A stretch of 42,319 nucleotides of DNA from REEB85 sp018971455 (GTDB taxonomy: Bacteria > Pseudomonadota > Alphaproteobacteria > Acetobacterales > Acetobacteraceae), in the NCBI GenBank assembly GCA_028871195.1, contig JAGWNT010000029.1:1-42319 (forward strand), written 5' to 3'. The position numbers and the translations under genes were made by a program. Positions 8,416 through 18,852 of the stretch are shown here, in pieces (within the stretch, counting starts at the first letter, position 1; every line of letters begins with the position of its first letter). A model generated the notes under the pieces. That model saw only the letters and a list, made by a program, of their open reading frames with translations. It was not told the DNA's origin and ran no database searches.

Positions 8416-8882
8416 TTCACCCGCACCACGCCGCTGCGGGCCAGGGGGACGGTGCCGGCCAGCACCGGGATCGGCAGGGGCAGGCTGGCGCTGGCCCCGA
8501 CGGTGACGGTGAGGTAGGTCGCCACCGACTGTCCGCTCGGGCAGGAGGCCGGCACGGTCGCCGAGAGCGCGGACGGGCGCGTGCCGGTGGGCGCGATGCA
8601 GGCATAGCCGAGGCTGGCGGCGTTGGTGGCGAGGCTCGGGGTGGCGGCGCCATAGGCCGAGGCGGCGGCATTGGTCACGCCCGTCGTGCTGCTGGCATTG
8701 GCGCCGCCGGTGTAGGCGACGAACAGGCCGCCGGCCAAAGCTGCGTCCAGCCGGGATTGGAGCGTGAGCACGACGGCGAAATCCCAGCCGGCGGCAAACA
8801 GCGGCAGCAGCACCAGCAGCAGCACCAGGGCGGTCTCCACCGCCACCGCACCCCGCCGCGCCTGCCATAGCGCAACGATCAT
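8412..8882 (-). CDS. tadE: TadE-family pseudopilin-like protein (first copy)
   Basis: A 156-residue pseudopilin-like protein. The leader MIVALWQARRG is followed by AVAVETALVLLLVLLPLFAAG, with Glu at +5 after the predicted cleavage at Gly11, as in TadE/TadF. The mature part has three cysteines-range residues in a Ser/Thr/Ala-rich region and ends in a short beta-rich stretch. Start ATG 8882 overlaps the tadG stop (TGATG), and its own stop overlaps the TTG start of the next copy. The two copies share the RRGAVAVE leader core but little else visible, so they are paralogous subunits rather than a recent duplication. Confidence 0.8.
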   Translation of the reverse strand: MIVALWQARRGAVAVETALVLLLVLLPLFAAGWDFAVVLTLQSRLDAALAGGLFVAYTGGANASSTTGVTNAAASAYGAATPSLATNAASLGYACIAPTGTRPSALSATVPASCPSGQSVATYLTVTVGASASLPLPIPVLAGTVPLARSGVVRVN

Positions 8883-10207
8883 CACTGCGTCAGCACCACC
8901 TGGGCGCCGGTGCTGCCGCCCGACGGCGCGGTGGCCGTGGTGGTGACGTTGGCCGAGCCGCAAATCGTCATCGTGCTGGCGATCAGTGAGAACCCGCCCC
9001 CGCTGGGCGGGCCGATGCTGCCGGCATTGTCCACCCAGAGATTGCCCGATGGCATGTAGACGGCGCCGTTCAGCGTTCCGCTGGCGGAGCCGGCGATCTG
9101 GTCCGTGATGCCGCTTGGCGGCACGATGCCGTTGCAGTTGCCGCCGCCATAGGCGTTGAGGCCGCTGTTGGTCCCGCTCGCCGAGCGGTCCTTGTAGAGC
9201 ACGATGCCGGCGTACGGCCCGCTCGTCGGCGCCGACAGCGCGACCTTGGCGTTGTTCTGCCAGCCGACATAGCCGGGGTGGCTGCCACCGAGATAGAAGG
9301 CCACGCCGCTGCCGCTGATCGTCGATCCACCGTCGAAGATCAGGTTGCCGTTCTGGATATTGTAGATGCCGGGTTGAAACGTGGCCTTCTCGTTATTGAG
9401 CACGGCGATCGTCGTGCAGTAGGTGCCCGGCGAATAGATGCAGCTCTGCCCGCCGAAGCTGTAGCTGTTGTTGCAGGCCGGCGGCGTCAGGCACGTGCCG
9501 GTGGGCGGGGCGCCAAGCTCGGCGTACGGGTCGCTCTGCGGGGCGGCGAAGCTCACCGGCGTGGGGCTGATCGTGCCCTGGCTGTTGGTCACCCCGCCCG
9601 AGGTGCCCACCGTCTTTCCCAGCACCTTGCCGCTGCCGCTGACATAGAGGGCGCCGCTGGCCGAGGAGGAATTGGAGAACACGCCGCAATTGGTGGCGTT
9701 AACCGTGCCGCCGCCGGTGACCAGGAGAGCCTTGGTGGCCGATGGATTGAGTGCCAGCAGGCAGGCATTGTCGTCCTCGATGGCCGTGGCGGTCGCGACG
9801 GCGTGCAGGACCGGCGCGAGACCGGGGACCAGACGGCTGAAATAGCGATCGGCCTGGCTGGTCAGCGTGACCGTGACACTGGTTTCATCGCTGCTGGTGG
9901 CCACGGTGGCCGGCCAGTTCACGGCGCCGATCAGCTGGCCGCCCGTGGCGCCCAGCGCCTCGCTCTTCGCCACCGCCTGATAGTCGCTCAGCGTCGCTGC
10001 GGAATCGCCCAGCAATCGCGCGGCACCCATCGCCGCCGCGTCGGCCGCCAGTTGCAGCCGCGCCCGCTCGCGGTACCAGAAGCCGACATCGACGGCGAAG
10101 CCCGCGGCCAGCAGCAGGGATGGCAGCGCGAGCGCCACCATCACGGCGGCGGCACCCCGACGGTCTCTGCAGAATGGATGCGCCTGCGGTGGCATCGGCA
10201 AGCGCAT
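8882..10207 (-). CDS. tadG: TadG-related pilus assembly protein with C-terminal glycine/serine-rich repeat region
   Basis: About 441 residues. The N-terminus has DRRGAAAVMVALALPSLLLAAGFAVDVG, a TadG-type membrane anchor, followed by WYRERARLQLAADAAAMGAARLL, the classical TadG helix. Instead of an obvious von Willebrand A domain, residues from about 160 onward are rich in Gly, Ser, Thr and Asn with about eight cysteines (for example ATNCGVFSNSS, GGQSCIYSPGTYC), and look like a beta-solenoid exposed domain. The start is uncertain: ATG 10207 is chosen, ATG 10195 is close, and the frame stays open to 10309. Base composition in the C-terminal part is visibly less GC-rich than its neighbours. It probably acts as an inner-membrane or surface-exposed pilus component. 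Confidence 0.75.
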   Translation of the reverse strand: MRLPMPPQAHPFCRDRRGAAAVMVALALPSLLLAAGFAVDVGFWYRERARLQLAADAAAMGAARLLGDSAATLSDYQAVAKSEALGATGGQLIGAVNWPATVATSSDETSVTVTLTSQADRYFSRLVPGLAPVLHAVATATAIEDDNACLLALNPSATKALLVTGGGTVNATNCGVFSNSSSASGALYVSGSGKVLGKTVGTSGGVTNSQGTISPTPVSFAAPQSDPYAELGAPPTGTCLTPPACNNSYSFGGQSCIYSPGTYCTTIAVLNNEKATFQPGIYNIQNGNLIFDGGSTISGSGVAFYLGGSHPGYVGWQNNAKVALSAPTSGPYAGIVLYKDRSASGTNSGLNAYGGGNCNGIVPPSGITDQIAGSASGTLNGAVYMPSGNLWVDNAGSIGPPSGGGFSLIASTMTICGSANVTTTATAPSGGSTGAQVVLTQ

Positions 10208-10393
10208 TGGCGGACGCCCTGGCTGTTTCACCACTGCCGATGATCCTTCCGGTCCCGCGATCCGAGCGCCCGACGTCCGTGTGGCGCGCAACCCGGCCGC
10301 CCCTGTCAACGCTCCGGATAGACGCCGATGCGCCTGTCCGCCCGACTCTATTCGCCGAGTTCCTAAAGAGACCTTAACCGCGCCCGGCGCGCA
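10208..10393. other. intergenic gap inside the tad locus
   Basis: This 186 bp gap is the only sizeable break in the pilus gene series, between tadD and tadG. On the minus strand a TTGACA hexamer reads at 10309-10304, but no good -10 element lies 16-18 bp beyond it, so a separate tadG promoter is possible yet unproven. No terminator with a T run is seen. Confidence 0.35.
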
Positions 10394-11128
10394 TCATGGC
10401 GCGGGCGGGCCGAGGCCGTGATAGCCGGCCAGGGCCTCCTGCGCCTGGTCCGGCGGCAGATCGGCGAGGAGAAGGTGCCGCGCCTCGCCTTCCTGCCCGT
10501 CCAGGGTGAGCGCCAGGGCGAAATCCTCGCGCAGTTTCGCGGACGCATCGGCGCGTTCGGCCGGGCCGCGCAGCATGGCAACCGATTGCGCGGCCTGGCC
10601 GGTCATCGACAGCGAGAGGGCGAGATTGACCCAGGCCGCATGGTCGTGCGGCGCGCGTGCCAGAATGGCGCGATAACGCGCCTGGGCTTCGGCGTGCCGG
10701 CCCTGCAGATCGAGGGCGATGCCCAAATCGTTGAGCGCGGCGGGGTCGCCCGGCGTCGCGGCCAGCAGCTTGCGGAAGCTTGCCTCCGCATCCGCAGCCG
10801 GGCCGCCGGCCAGTTGCAGCCGCCCCAGCCCGAGCAGGGCGGCCGGCGATGCCGGCTGCTCGGCCAGCGCGCGCCGATACGCCTCCATTGCCGCAGCGGG
10901 ATGGCCGAGCGCCGCGAGCGCCGCACCCTGGCGGGTCAGCGCCGCGACATTGTGCGGATCATCCTGCAGGATGGCGCGGGTGACGTTCAGTGCCGTCTGC
11001 GCCATGCCGCTGGCCAGCGCCGCGTCGGCGATGTTCACGCCCGGCCGCCCGGCAACCACGCCGCTCCGTGGCGCGGCGGCGCAGCCGGCCACCAGCAGCA
11101 CGACCCCGAGCCACACGATCCGGTTCAT
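10394..11128 (-). CDS. tadD: tetratricopeptide-repeat lipoprotein TadD
   Basis: A 244-residue lipoprotein. The signal peptide MNRIVWLGVVLLVAGC ends in a lipobox with Cys16. The rest consists of TPR helices, for example AALTRQGAALAALGHPAAAMEAYRR split over two helices, and the strong repeat ALNDLGIALDLQGRHAEAQA. TadD proteins are periplasmic or outer-membrane-attached pilotin-like factors that help localise or assemble the secretin. It lies 24 bp after tadC, with an AGGAGA-type ribosome site ahead of ATG 11128. Length is normal for TadD. Confidence 0.88.
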   Translation of the reverse strand: MNRIVWLGVVLLVAGCAAAPRSGVVAGRPGVNIADAALASGMAQTALNVTRAILQDDPHNVAALTRQGAALAALGHPAAAMEAYRRALAEQPASPAALLGLGRLQLAGGPAADAEASFRKLLAATPGDPAALNDLGIALDLQGRHAEAQARYRAILARAPHDHAAWVNLALSLSMTGQAAQSVAMLRGPAERADASAKLREDFALALTLDGQEGEARHLLLADLPPDQAQEALAGYHGLGPPAP

Positions 11129-11152
11129 GGATCTCTCCTTGAGGGATGTCCG

Positions 11153-12082
11153 TCATGGATGCATCGTTTTGAGCACCTGGACGACCGCCGGCCCCGCCAC
11201 CACGAGAAAGACGCAGGGCAGGATGAAGACGATCATCGGCAAGGTCAGCAGCACCGGCAGCCGGGCGGCCTGCCCCTCGAAGCGCACCAGGGTCTCGTGG
11301 CGCTGTTCGGCCGAGAGGGCGCGCAATGCCTGGCTGAGCGGCGTGCCATATTGCATGGACTGCACCAGAAGAGCGCCCAGCCGGCGCAGGCTTTCGAGCC
11401 CGGTGCGCGTTCCGAGATTGAGCAGGGCTGCACGCGAATCGGCGTTCACCCGCATCTCGCGCCCCGTCTGCACCAGTTCGTCGGCGATGGCGCGATGGGC
11501 ATGGCGGATCTCCACGCCGACCCGCTCGATGCTGGCTTCCAGCCCGAGCCCGGCCTGGCTGCAGATGACCAGCATGTCGAGCGCATCGGGCACGCCGCGC
11601 TCCAGGGCGGCGACGTAGCGCTTGCGGCGGCTGCGCACCACGTAATCCGGCGCGAGCATGCCGATGCCGCTTGCCACCGCCAGCTGTGCCGCCAGATAGG
11701 GCGGCTGCCAGCCCGTCAGCCGCGGCACCAGCGCCACCAGCAGCGACAGCCCGGCCATCAGCAGCAGCTTGGTGCCGACGAACACGCCGACCCCGTTGCT
11801 GCCCTTGAAACCGGCCACCAGCAGCGTCTGCCGCAATTCCTCCATGGTGCGGGTGGAAAGCAGGCCGCTGCGCGCGATGCCATCGCCGACCCGGCCGACG
11901 ACGCGCACCATTCCGTAGACCGCCGAGGCCACCTCCTCCTCCGCCGCGCCGCGCCCGCGATGGATCATGCGCAACCGCGCGAGCAGATGCTCCTCCCGTT
12001 GCAGCTGGCGCATGAGAAACCACGACACCGCGGCCAGAATCGCGAAATCCCCGATCAGGAAGGAGAGCATCGAGCCGGTCAT
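11153..12082 (-). CDS. tadC: type II/IV secretion platform protein TadC
   Basis: A 309-residue integral membrane protein of the GspF/TadC family. There is an N-terminal membrane segment, a paired segment near residues 105-150, the cytoplasmic T2SSF domain including PDALDMLVICSQAGLGLEAS and ALLVQSMQYGTPLSQALR, and a hydrophobic C-terminal pair ending MIVFILPCVFLVVAGPA. With TadB it forms the inner-membrane platform on which the CpaF ATPase acts. ATG 12082 is 13 bp after tadB; an ATG four codons later (12070) is a possible alternative start. Length and order are typical. Confidence 0.93.
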   Translation of the reverse strand: MTGSMLSFLIGDFAILAAVSWFLMRQLQREEHLLARLRMIHRGRGAAEEEVASAVYGMVRVVGRVGDGIARSGLLSTRTMEELRQTLLVAGFKGSNGVGVFVGTKLLLMAGLSLLVALVPRLTGWQPPYLAAQLAVASGIGMLAPDYVVRSRRKRYVAALERGVPDALDMLVICSQAGLGLEASIERVGVEIRHAHRAIADELVQTGREMRVNADSRAALLNLGTRTGLESLRRLGALLVQSMQYGTPLSQALRALSAEQRHETLVRFEGQAARLPVLLTLPMIVFILPCVFLVVAGPAVVQVLKTMHP

Positions 12083-12095
12083 GCCGCCATCCCGC

Positions 12096-13057
12096 TCATC
12101 GCAGGCTGCGCGCGATGATGCTGCGCATCACCAGAAGCCCGCTGACCAGCGACAGAATTGCCGCCGCCAGGACGTGCTGGCCGCTCGTCTCGTTGAACAG
12201 GCGGCCGATATAGGCCGGATTCATCACCGCCAAGGCGCCTCCGGAAACAAAGGGCAGCGCCGCCAGGATGACGATCGACGTCTTCGCCTCGGCCGCGAGC
12301 GCCGAGGCCCGCTGGCGCAGGGCAAGCCGCTTGCGCATCACATCGGCAAGGGTTTCGAGCGCCTCGCTCAGACCACCGCCGGTCTGGCTCTGCAAGGCGA
12401 GGGCGGTGGCGAAGAAGCGGTATTCCGCCAGCCCGTTGCGCTCCGCCAGGTCGTGCAGCGCATCGTCCAGCGTCATGCCGATTGCCAGTTGATCGTGCAG
12501 GCTGGCGAACTCGGTGCGGGTTGGCGGCAGCGCCTCGCGCGCCACCGTGCGAATGCCTTCGGCCAACGGAATGCCGACCCGCACGGATCGCACGATCATC
12601 GCCAACGCGTCGGGGAACTGGCGATACAGCGCGCCGCGCCGCCGGTTCTCGCTCCAGTTGAAGAAGGTCCGGCAGGCAAACACCCAGAGGATCGGCGTCA
12701 GCAGCAGCGCGATCGGGCCGAGCAGCAACGCGCCAAGCTCCGCCCCGGCGCGGCCGGCCAGCAATCCGCCGCTCAGCACGACCCACCAGCGCAGCGGGTA
12801 ATGATCCTGCCGGGCGGGATGGAAGCCGAACAGCCGGGCCGCCAGCAGCGCGGTGCGCGCCAGCGGCCCGGCGATCGCCGCCGCGCTGCGGCCCATGATG
12901 GAGAGCGCGTTGACGCGGGCGTACGGCGCGGCCACGAGGTGCAGCCGGGCCGCCAGCATCCGTTCTCGACTCTGCGCCCGTAACAAGGCCAGCACGGCGC
13001 CGATCAGCCCGGCACAAAGCAGCGCCCCCACCATCACCACGCCAGCCGGCGCGATGG

Positions 13058-13061
<4 letters not shown>
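12096..13061 (-). CDS. tadB: type II/IV secretion platform protein TadB
   Basis: A 321-residue TadB. It has membrane segments at the N-terminus (VVMVGALLCAGLIGAVLALL) and in the middle (LGALLLGPIALLLTPILWVF), then the T2SSF domain with QFPDALAMIVRSVRVGIPLA and ALALQSQTGGGLSEALETLA, and C-terminal membrane helices. The best start is GTG 13061, which overlaps the cpaF stop (GTGA), giving VTIAPAGVV; the frame is open further upstream, but that region is the coding sequence of cpaF and shows no TadB features. TadB and TadC are paralogous partners in the pilus base. Confidence 0.92.
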
Positions 13062-14421
<1,360 letters not shown>

Positions 14422-14425
<4 letters not shown>

Positions 14426-15684
14426 CGCCACCAAGCCAGGCGGGCCAGGGCCGAGCCGGTTCGCGGCCGCAGGGCTGCGACACCCTCGGCATCCCCGCTA
14501 TCCAGCAGGCGCACGAAGGCGACCTCGCGGGCGAGGTGCAGCAACCCGCTGCGAAAGCCGCCGCGCACCGCGGCGGCGGGCCTGCCCATGCTGGTTGCGT
14601 GGCCGACCACTTTTGGCAGGTCGGGCAGGACCACGTCGGGCTTCATCTTGAGCCCCTCCTCGACATGGCGGCGGCTCAAGCCACCGGGCAGGTTCAGCCG
14701 GTTGAGAACCACGACCGCGCGGCGCGGCTGCAACGGGCCGTTGGGCAGGGCCAGCAGGCGAAGCGTGTCGCGGATCGAGGCCAGGGTCGGGTCCATCACC
14801 AGCACGCGCTGGTGCGCCAGCATCAGCAGATCGCGATGCAGCTGCTGGCCGGAGAACGGAACGTCGATGACGACGAAATTGTAGCGCCGCCGCAGCGCAT
14901 CGACGAGCCGGACCGACGCCTCCGGGACGTAAGCCGGCTGCTCGGAGAGGCGCTCCTCGCCGGCCAGAACATGCAGCCGTTCGGCCACGGGCTGGGCCGC
15001 CCGCTCGACGAACAGCTCGTCGATGCGTTGCGGCGCCTCGAGCACGGTGCGCAGGCCGGAGCCTGTCTTCGCGCCCAGCGTCATGGCGCAGGAGCCGCGA
15101 TGCAGATCGGCATCGAGCAGCACGCTGTGCCGCCGCGCCTCGACGCCGAAATGCCATGCCAGGTTCGCCGCGATGGTGCTGGCGCCCACGCCGCCACGCG
15201 CCCCCGTCACCGTCACCACCCGCCCGCCATGCACGCCCTCGGACGGCGCGGCGCGGTGCAGGATGAGCGGCCCGAAATGGCGCGCTACCATATCGCGCAG
15301 CAATGGTTTGTAGAGATACTCGAGCGCGCCCAGGCCGCGCGTGACCTGCCGGTAGAAATTGAGATCCTCGCGATCGCCGATCACCAGAACCCGCACGTCG
15401 GGCTCGACGACATTGGACAGGTCGCTCAGTGCGGAGAGCGGCTGCTCCTCGCCGCTGACATCCACCACCAGCGTGCGCGGCGTCGCCATGCGCTGCAGGG
15501 CGGCGATGGCCGCGCGCACCGATCCGCGCCGGATGTCGATGCCCTGCGGCACCGCTTCGGTCAGCCCCTCGCGCAGAACCGCCTCGGACTCGGCATCGAC
15601 CACGAAGGCCAGAAGCGGCGGGCGGTTCGGCCGCTCATTCTCGATATCCGCCGGGACCGCGACGGCGACTCCCTCGGGCGGCAT
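14422..15684 (-). CDS. cpaE: pilus localization ATPase CpaE/TadZ
   Basis: A 420-residue protein with an N-terminal receiver-like domain (FVVDAESEAVLREGL, VLVIGDREDLNFYRQV) and a C-terminal ParA/MinD-type ATPase domain. The P-loop reads TGARGGVGASTIAANLA: the usual Lys of GKT is Ala or absent, and Ser-Thr follow, as in several TadZ proteins with deviant Walker motifs. LLDADLHRGS and FVVIDVPF supply the remaining nucleotide-site strands. TadZ/CpaE marks the cell pole or site where the pilus machine is built. ATG 15684 overlaps the cpaD stop (TGATG). Confidence 0.9.
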
Positions 15685-15995
15685 CAGCGGCCGCCCCCGG
15701 CGCCGCCGGTGGCAATCCGGGCGATGCCGCTGTCGGGCAAGGCCCGCACCTTGTCGTGATGCAGCCGGTCCAGCGCGGCCACGGCCAATGCGCCGTCGGC
15801 ATCCGACGCGGGCGCGGCCATCACGAGATCGGACGGCGCGACCACCATGGCGGCGAGGTTCGCATTGTTGGCGCCGTTCGGATGCCAGTTGCCGGCGCGC
15901 TGATAGGGGTCGGTCATGCTGCATCCGCTGAGCAGCCCGGCGATCACGACGACCCGCCCAACATCGCGCATGCGCGCCCTTCCGTTTCGCATCAT
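15684..15995 (-). CDS. cpaD: short CpaD-like pilus lipoprotein
   Basis: A 103-residue lipoprotein in the cpaD position. The signal peptide ends with LLSGC, then SMTDPYQRAGNWHPNGANNANL, which matches the start of the mature CpaD core (proline, tyrosine, arginine, then Trp-Pro-x-Gly and an NxAN motif). CpaD proteins are usually around 200 residues, so this one holds only the N-terminal core. ATG 15995 overlaps the cpaC stop (ATGA); ATG 15992 and ATG 15971 (MRDVGRVVV) are alternatives, the last giving the neatest signal peptide at 95 residues. No frameshift remnant was seen after the stop, because the cpaE start overlaps it directly. Confidence 0.7.
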   Translation of the reverse strand: MMRNGRARMRDVGRVVVIAGLLSGCSMTDPYQRAGNWHPNGANNANLAAMVVAPSDLVMAAPASDADGALAVAALDRLHHDKVRALPDSGIARIATGGAGGGR

Positions 15996-17461
15996 CGCAC
16001 CAGAAAACCGGCATCGCCCGGGATGTGGGCCGCGGTCCCGGCGCCGGCCGGGCCACCGCGCGCGCTCTGCCGCAGCAGCAGAATCCGCTCGAGATCGGAG
16101 GGCGGGCGCCAATGGTCGGTCGGCAGCCTGATCCGCCGCGGATCGGACACGCCGCGCACCAGGTAGGGCGTGACCACGATCACCAGCTCAGTCTGGTTGC
16201 GCTGGAAACTGTCCGAGCGGAACAGCGCCCCCAGGATCGGCACCTCGCCGAGCATCGGCAGGGCATTGCCGGCCAAGGCCGTGCTGTCCTGCAACAGGCC
16301 GGCGATGGCGAAGCTCTGTCCGCTCGACAGCTCCACCGTCGTCTCCGCCCGGCGCACGGTCAGCGCCGGCACCTGAATCGAGGCGTTGCCGGCCGAAAGC
16401 TGAACCGCGCCCTGGGTGGACAGCGCGCTGACCTCGGGGCGCACCTTGACGCTGATCCGCCCATCCGAATGCACGGTTGGCACGAAGGCCAGGCTGACGC
16501 CGTATTGCTTGAACTCGATCGTGGTCTGGTTGTTCTGCTGGGCGACCGGGATGGGAAACTCGCCGCCGACAAGAAAGCTCGCCGTCTCGCCGCTGGTGGC
16601 GGTGAGGTTGGGCTCGGCAAGCACGTGGACCAGCTGGTCCTGCGCCAGGGCGTCGATGACGCCGTTGACGTCGAGCACATGGCCCGGCGTGTTGAAATTG
16701 TATCCGCCGGTCAGGGCGCTCGCCACCTTGCCGGCATCGGCCAGCGGGTTGCTGGTCAGCAAGCCGATCGAGGCGTACTGACCCAGGCTGCCGAGCGCCT
16801 GCCAGTTGACGCCGAGCTCGCGCGTGACCGAGCGGCTCATCTCGGCGATCCGCACGCGAAGATTGACCTGGATGCTGGACTGGACGACGAGCCTGTTGTC
16901 CACCAGCTGGTGCGGCAGGGCATAGGCCTGGGCAATCCCCATCGCCGTCGCCGCCTCGGCCGGGCTGCGCACGGCGCCTCGCACCGCCAACCCGTTCGGC
17001 TGCGCATCGACATGGATGTCGCGCCCCGGCATGGCCTGCGCCATCGCCGCCTGCGCGGCCATCGCGCCATACGCCGAGGGCTGCACCGTGACGTCGTATT
17101 GCGCGATCGGAACGCCGCGCTCGCTGATCGCCGCCACCGTCGTGCGGCCGGGCGCGATGCCGAAGATGAACAGCGTCGTGGGCGAGGCCGGACGCACCTC
17201 GGCAACCTTCGGGTCGGCGGCCAGCACGCTGGCGGCCACCGCGGGAAGCCGCATCACCCGGCCGGTACCCGCCTGCAGGCTGAGCGCGATCGGCGTCCGG
17301 GCGGGCTGCCTGGCGCGCGGCGGGGCAGGCGCCGGAACGGGGATCGGAGCCGGGGCCGGAACGGGGGCGGCGATGCCGGAGGCAGCCGGGTTCACCGCAC
17401 AGCATGCGATGCACAGCAGCGCCCAGGCCGGCATGATGCCGCGCGGTGCGGTCCGGGCCAT
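15992..17461 (-). CDS. cpaC: pilus secretin CpaC/RcpA
   Basis: A 489-residue outer-membrane secretin, the channel through which the Flp pilus passes. After a signal peptide (alanine-rich, ending near residue 30) and a proline-rich spacer comes the T2SS_CpaC N-terminal domain (LQAGTGRVMRLPAVAASVL, DPKVAEVRPASPTTLFIFG), a BON-like region (LAVRGAVRSPAEAATAM), and the secretin domain (EPNLTATSGETASFLVGGEF, ISVKVRPEVS, AIAGLLQDS, PILGALFRSD, QTELVIVVTPYLV). The C-terminal 40 residues are a loose tail. Start ATG 17461 overlaps the cpaB stop. Confidence 0.95.
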   Translation of the reverse strand: MARTAPRGIMPAWALLCIACCAVNPAASGIAAPVPAPAPIPVPAPAPPRARQPARTPIALSLQAGTGRVMRLPAVAASVLAADPKVAEVRPASPTTLFIFGIAPGRTTVAAISERGVPIAQYDVTVQPSAYGAMAAQAAMAQAMPGRDIHVDAQPNGLAVRGAVRSPAEAATAMGIAQAYALPHQLVDNRLVVQSSIQVNLRVRIAEMSRSVTRELGVNWQALGSLGQYASIGLLTSNPLADAGKVASALTGGYNFNTPGHVLDVNGVIDALAQDQLVHVLAEPNLTATSGETASFLVGGEFPIPVAQQNNQTTIEFKQYGVSLAFVPTVHSDGRISVKVRPEVSALSTQGAVQLSAGNASIQVPALTVRRAETTVELSSGQSFAIAGLLQDSTALAGNALPMLGEVPILGALFRSDSFQRNQTELVIVVTPYLVRGVSDPRRIRLPTDHWRPPSDLERILLLRQSARGGPAGAGTAAHIPGDAGFLVR

Positions 17462-18315
17462 CAGAATCTGAGCTCCTTGCCCTCATCGCGCCCCTGGAAC
17501 AGCCGCACCACCTGCCCCGCCGGCCGGCCCTGGTCGAGCGCCGCGGAGACATCGCCACCCCAGGTCACCGGCGGCAGCTTGGCGTCCGGCGATGGCGCGC
17601 CGGCGGGGCGTGGGGCTGCCGCCGCCGAGCGGACCGCGAGTGCCAGGCGGCCCAGCCGGTCGGCCAACGCCACCCGCTCGGCCTGCCCGGGCGTCACCTC
17701 CAGCGTCACCGTGCGCGCCAGCGGCCGCTCCGGGCTGCTCCCCGTTGCGCCCTGCGTCAGTTGCTGGTCGATGGCGATGACCCGCACATCCTCCAGCACG
17801 ATCTCCGCGGAGGCGCGATGGCTGGCCGGCACGGCCGCGTCGGTCTGTACCTGGGTCAGAATCAGGTCGACGCGGTCGCCGGGCCAGATGAGACCGGCCG
17901 TTCCGGTCACGGCGTCGACGCCGACCGTGGTTGCGCGCATGCCGGGCCGCAGCACCGCGGCGAGGAAGCCGTGGTCGCCGGGCCGCAGCACGTCGGCCGG
18001 CAGCACGACATCCTGCGCCTGCAGGCTGCGGCGCAGCATCGCGCCATTCAACTCCGCGCGCACCGCCGGCGTGTCCGCCAGCGCGCCGGCCGGCCGCGCC
18101 GAGGCGGGCACGGCGCGGGCCGTGATATCGTCAAATTTCAGCAGACTGCCGGCACGCAGCGGACGGGCGGCCGCCAGCACCGTCACCGTCACCGGCGGAG
18201 GCGGCGCCTGGACAATCTGGCGATGCACCGGCGCCGGCCGCAACGTGACCCAGCCGACCGCCGCCAACCCGCCCACGCCGAGCACGATGACGCCGAGCAA
18301 AATGGCGCGCAGCAT
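17461..18315 (-). CDS. cpaB: Flp pilus assembly protein CpaB/RcpC
   Basis: A 284-residue protein with one N-terminal membrane helix (ILLGVIVLGVGGLAAVGWV), an SAF-type domain with PLRAGSLLKFDDITARAVP, and the RcpC domain including VDAVTGTAGLIWPGDRVDLIL and LEVTPGQAERVALADRLGRL. CpaB is thought to support secretin and pilus passage across the periplasm. ATG 18315 lies 4 bp after the cpaA stop; the frame continues open upstream, but inside the cpaA sequence. Length is typical. Confidence 0.93.
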   Translation of the reverse strand: MLRAILLGVIVLGVGGLAAVGWVTLRPAPVHRQIVQAPPPPVTVTVLAAARPLRAGSLLKFDDITARAVPASARPAGALADTPAVRAELNGAMLRRSLQAQDVVLPADVLRPGDHGFLAAVLRPGMRATTVGVDAVTGTAGLIWPGDRVDLILTQVQTDAAVPASHRASAEIVLEDVRVIAIDQQLTQGATGSSPERPLARTVTLEVTPGQAERVALADRLGRLALAVRSAAAAPRPAGAPSPDAKLPPVTWGGDVSAALDQGRPAGQVVRLFQGRDEGKELRF

Positions 18316-18319
18316 GGCG

Positions 18320-18829
18320 CTACGTCCCGCCCAGGGTGAGAAGGACGCCCGCGCAAATGGCGCAGGCATAAGGCAGGGGCGCATTGCGGCCGATCCGCCA
18401 GCGTTCGGCACGCCAGATGCGGCGCGGCAGGCCCGCGCCCGCCGCCAGGGCGATCGGGCGGGCCGGCAGGGCGCGCATGGCGAGATGAAGCAGCGCCAAC
18501 ACACTGCCGGCCATCGCCGTGGTCAGCAGCATGCCGGGGACATGGGCGGGCGAGACCAGCAGGACACTGGCGGCGAGCAGTTTCACGTCGCCGCCGCCCA
18601 GCCAGCCGCGGCACCAGAGCAGCAACGTCACGACAAACACGCCGGCGCTCGCAATCACCGCCGATGCCAGCCGCCCGTCGGCCACCCGCGCAAGGCCCCC
18701 GACCAACGCCACGCCAAGCGCGATTTCATTGGGAATGATCCGCACGGCGAGGTCGCGGACCGCGGCGCCCAGCAGCAGGGGAGCCGCGACGACGAATGCC
18801 GCGGCCGGCAGCAGCGCCGGATCAGTCAT
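18320..18829 (-). CDS. cpaA: prepilin peptidase CpaA (A24 family)
   Basis: A 169-residue integral membrane aspartic protease that removes leader peptides from Flp and the TadE/TadG-type pseudopilins. The two catalytic aspartates are seen as Asp26 in AAVRDLAVRIIPNE and Asp81 in GGGDVKLLAA (the GxGD motif). There are about five or six membrane helices and no N-methylation domain, as in TadV/CpaA. ATG 18829 (MTDPALLPA) has a GGAGC ribosome site and lies just after the 15 bp hairpin that follows flp. The hairpin may set cpaA levels below those of pilin. Confidence 0.92.
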   Translation of the reverse strand: MTDPALLPAAAFVVAAPLLLGAAVRDLAVRIIPNEIALGVALVGGLARVADGRLASAVIASAGVFVVTLLLWCRGWLGGGDVKLLAASVLLVSPAHVPGMLLTTAMAGSVLALLHLAMRALPARPIALAAGAGLPRRIWRAERWRIGRNAPLPYACAICAGVLLTLGGT

Positions 18830-18852
18830 GGAACGAGCTCCGAGCCTCGGCT

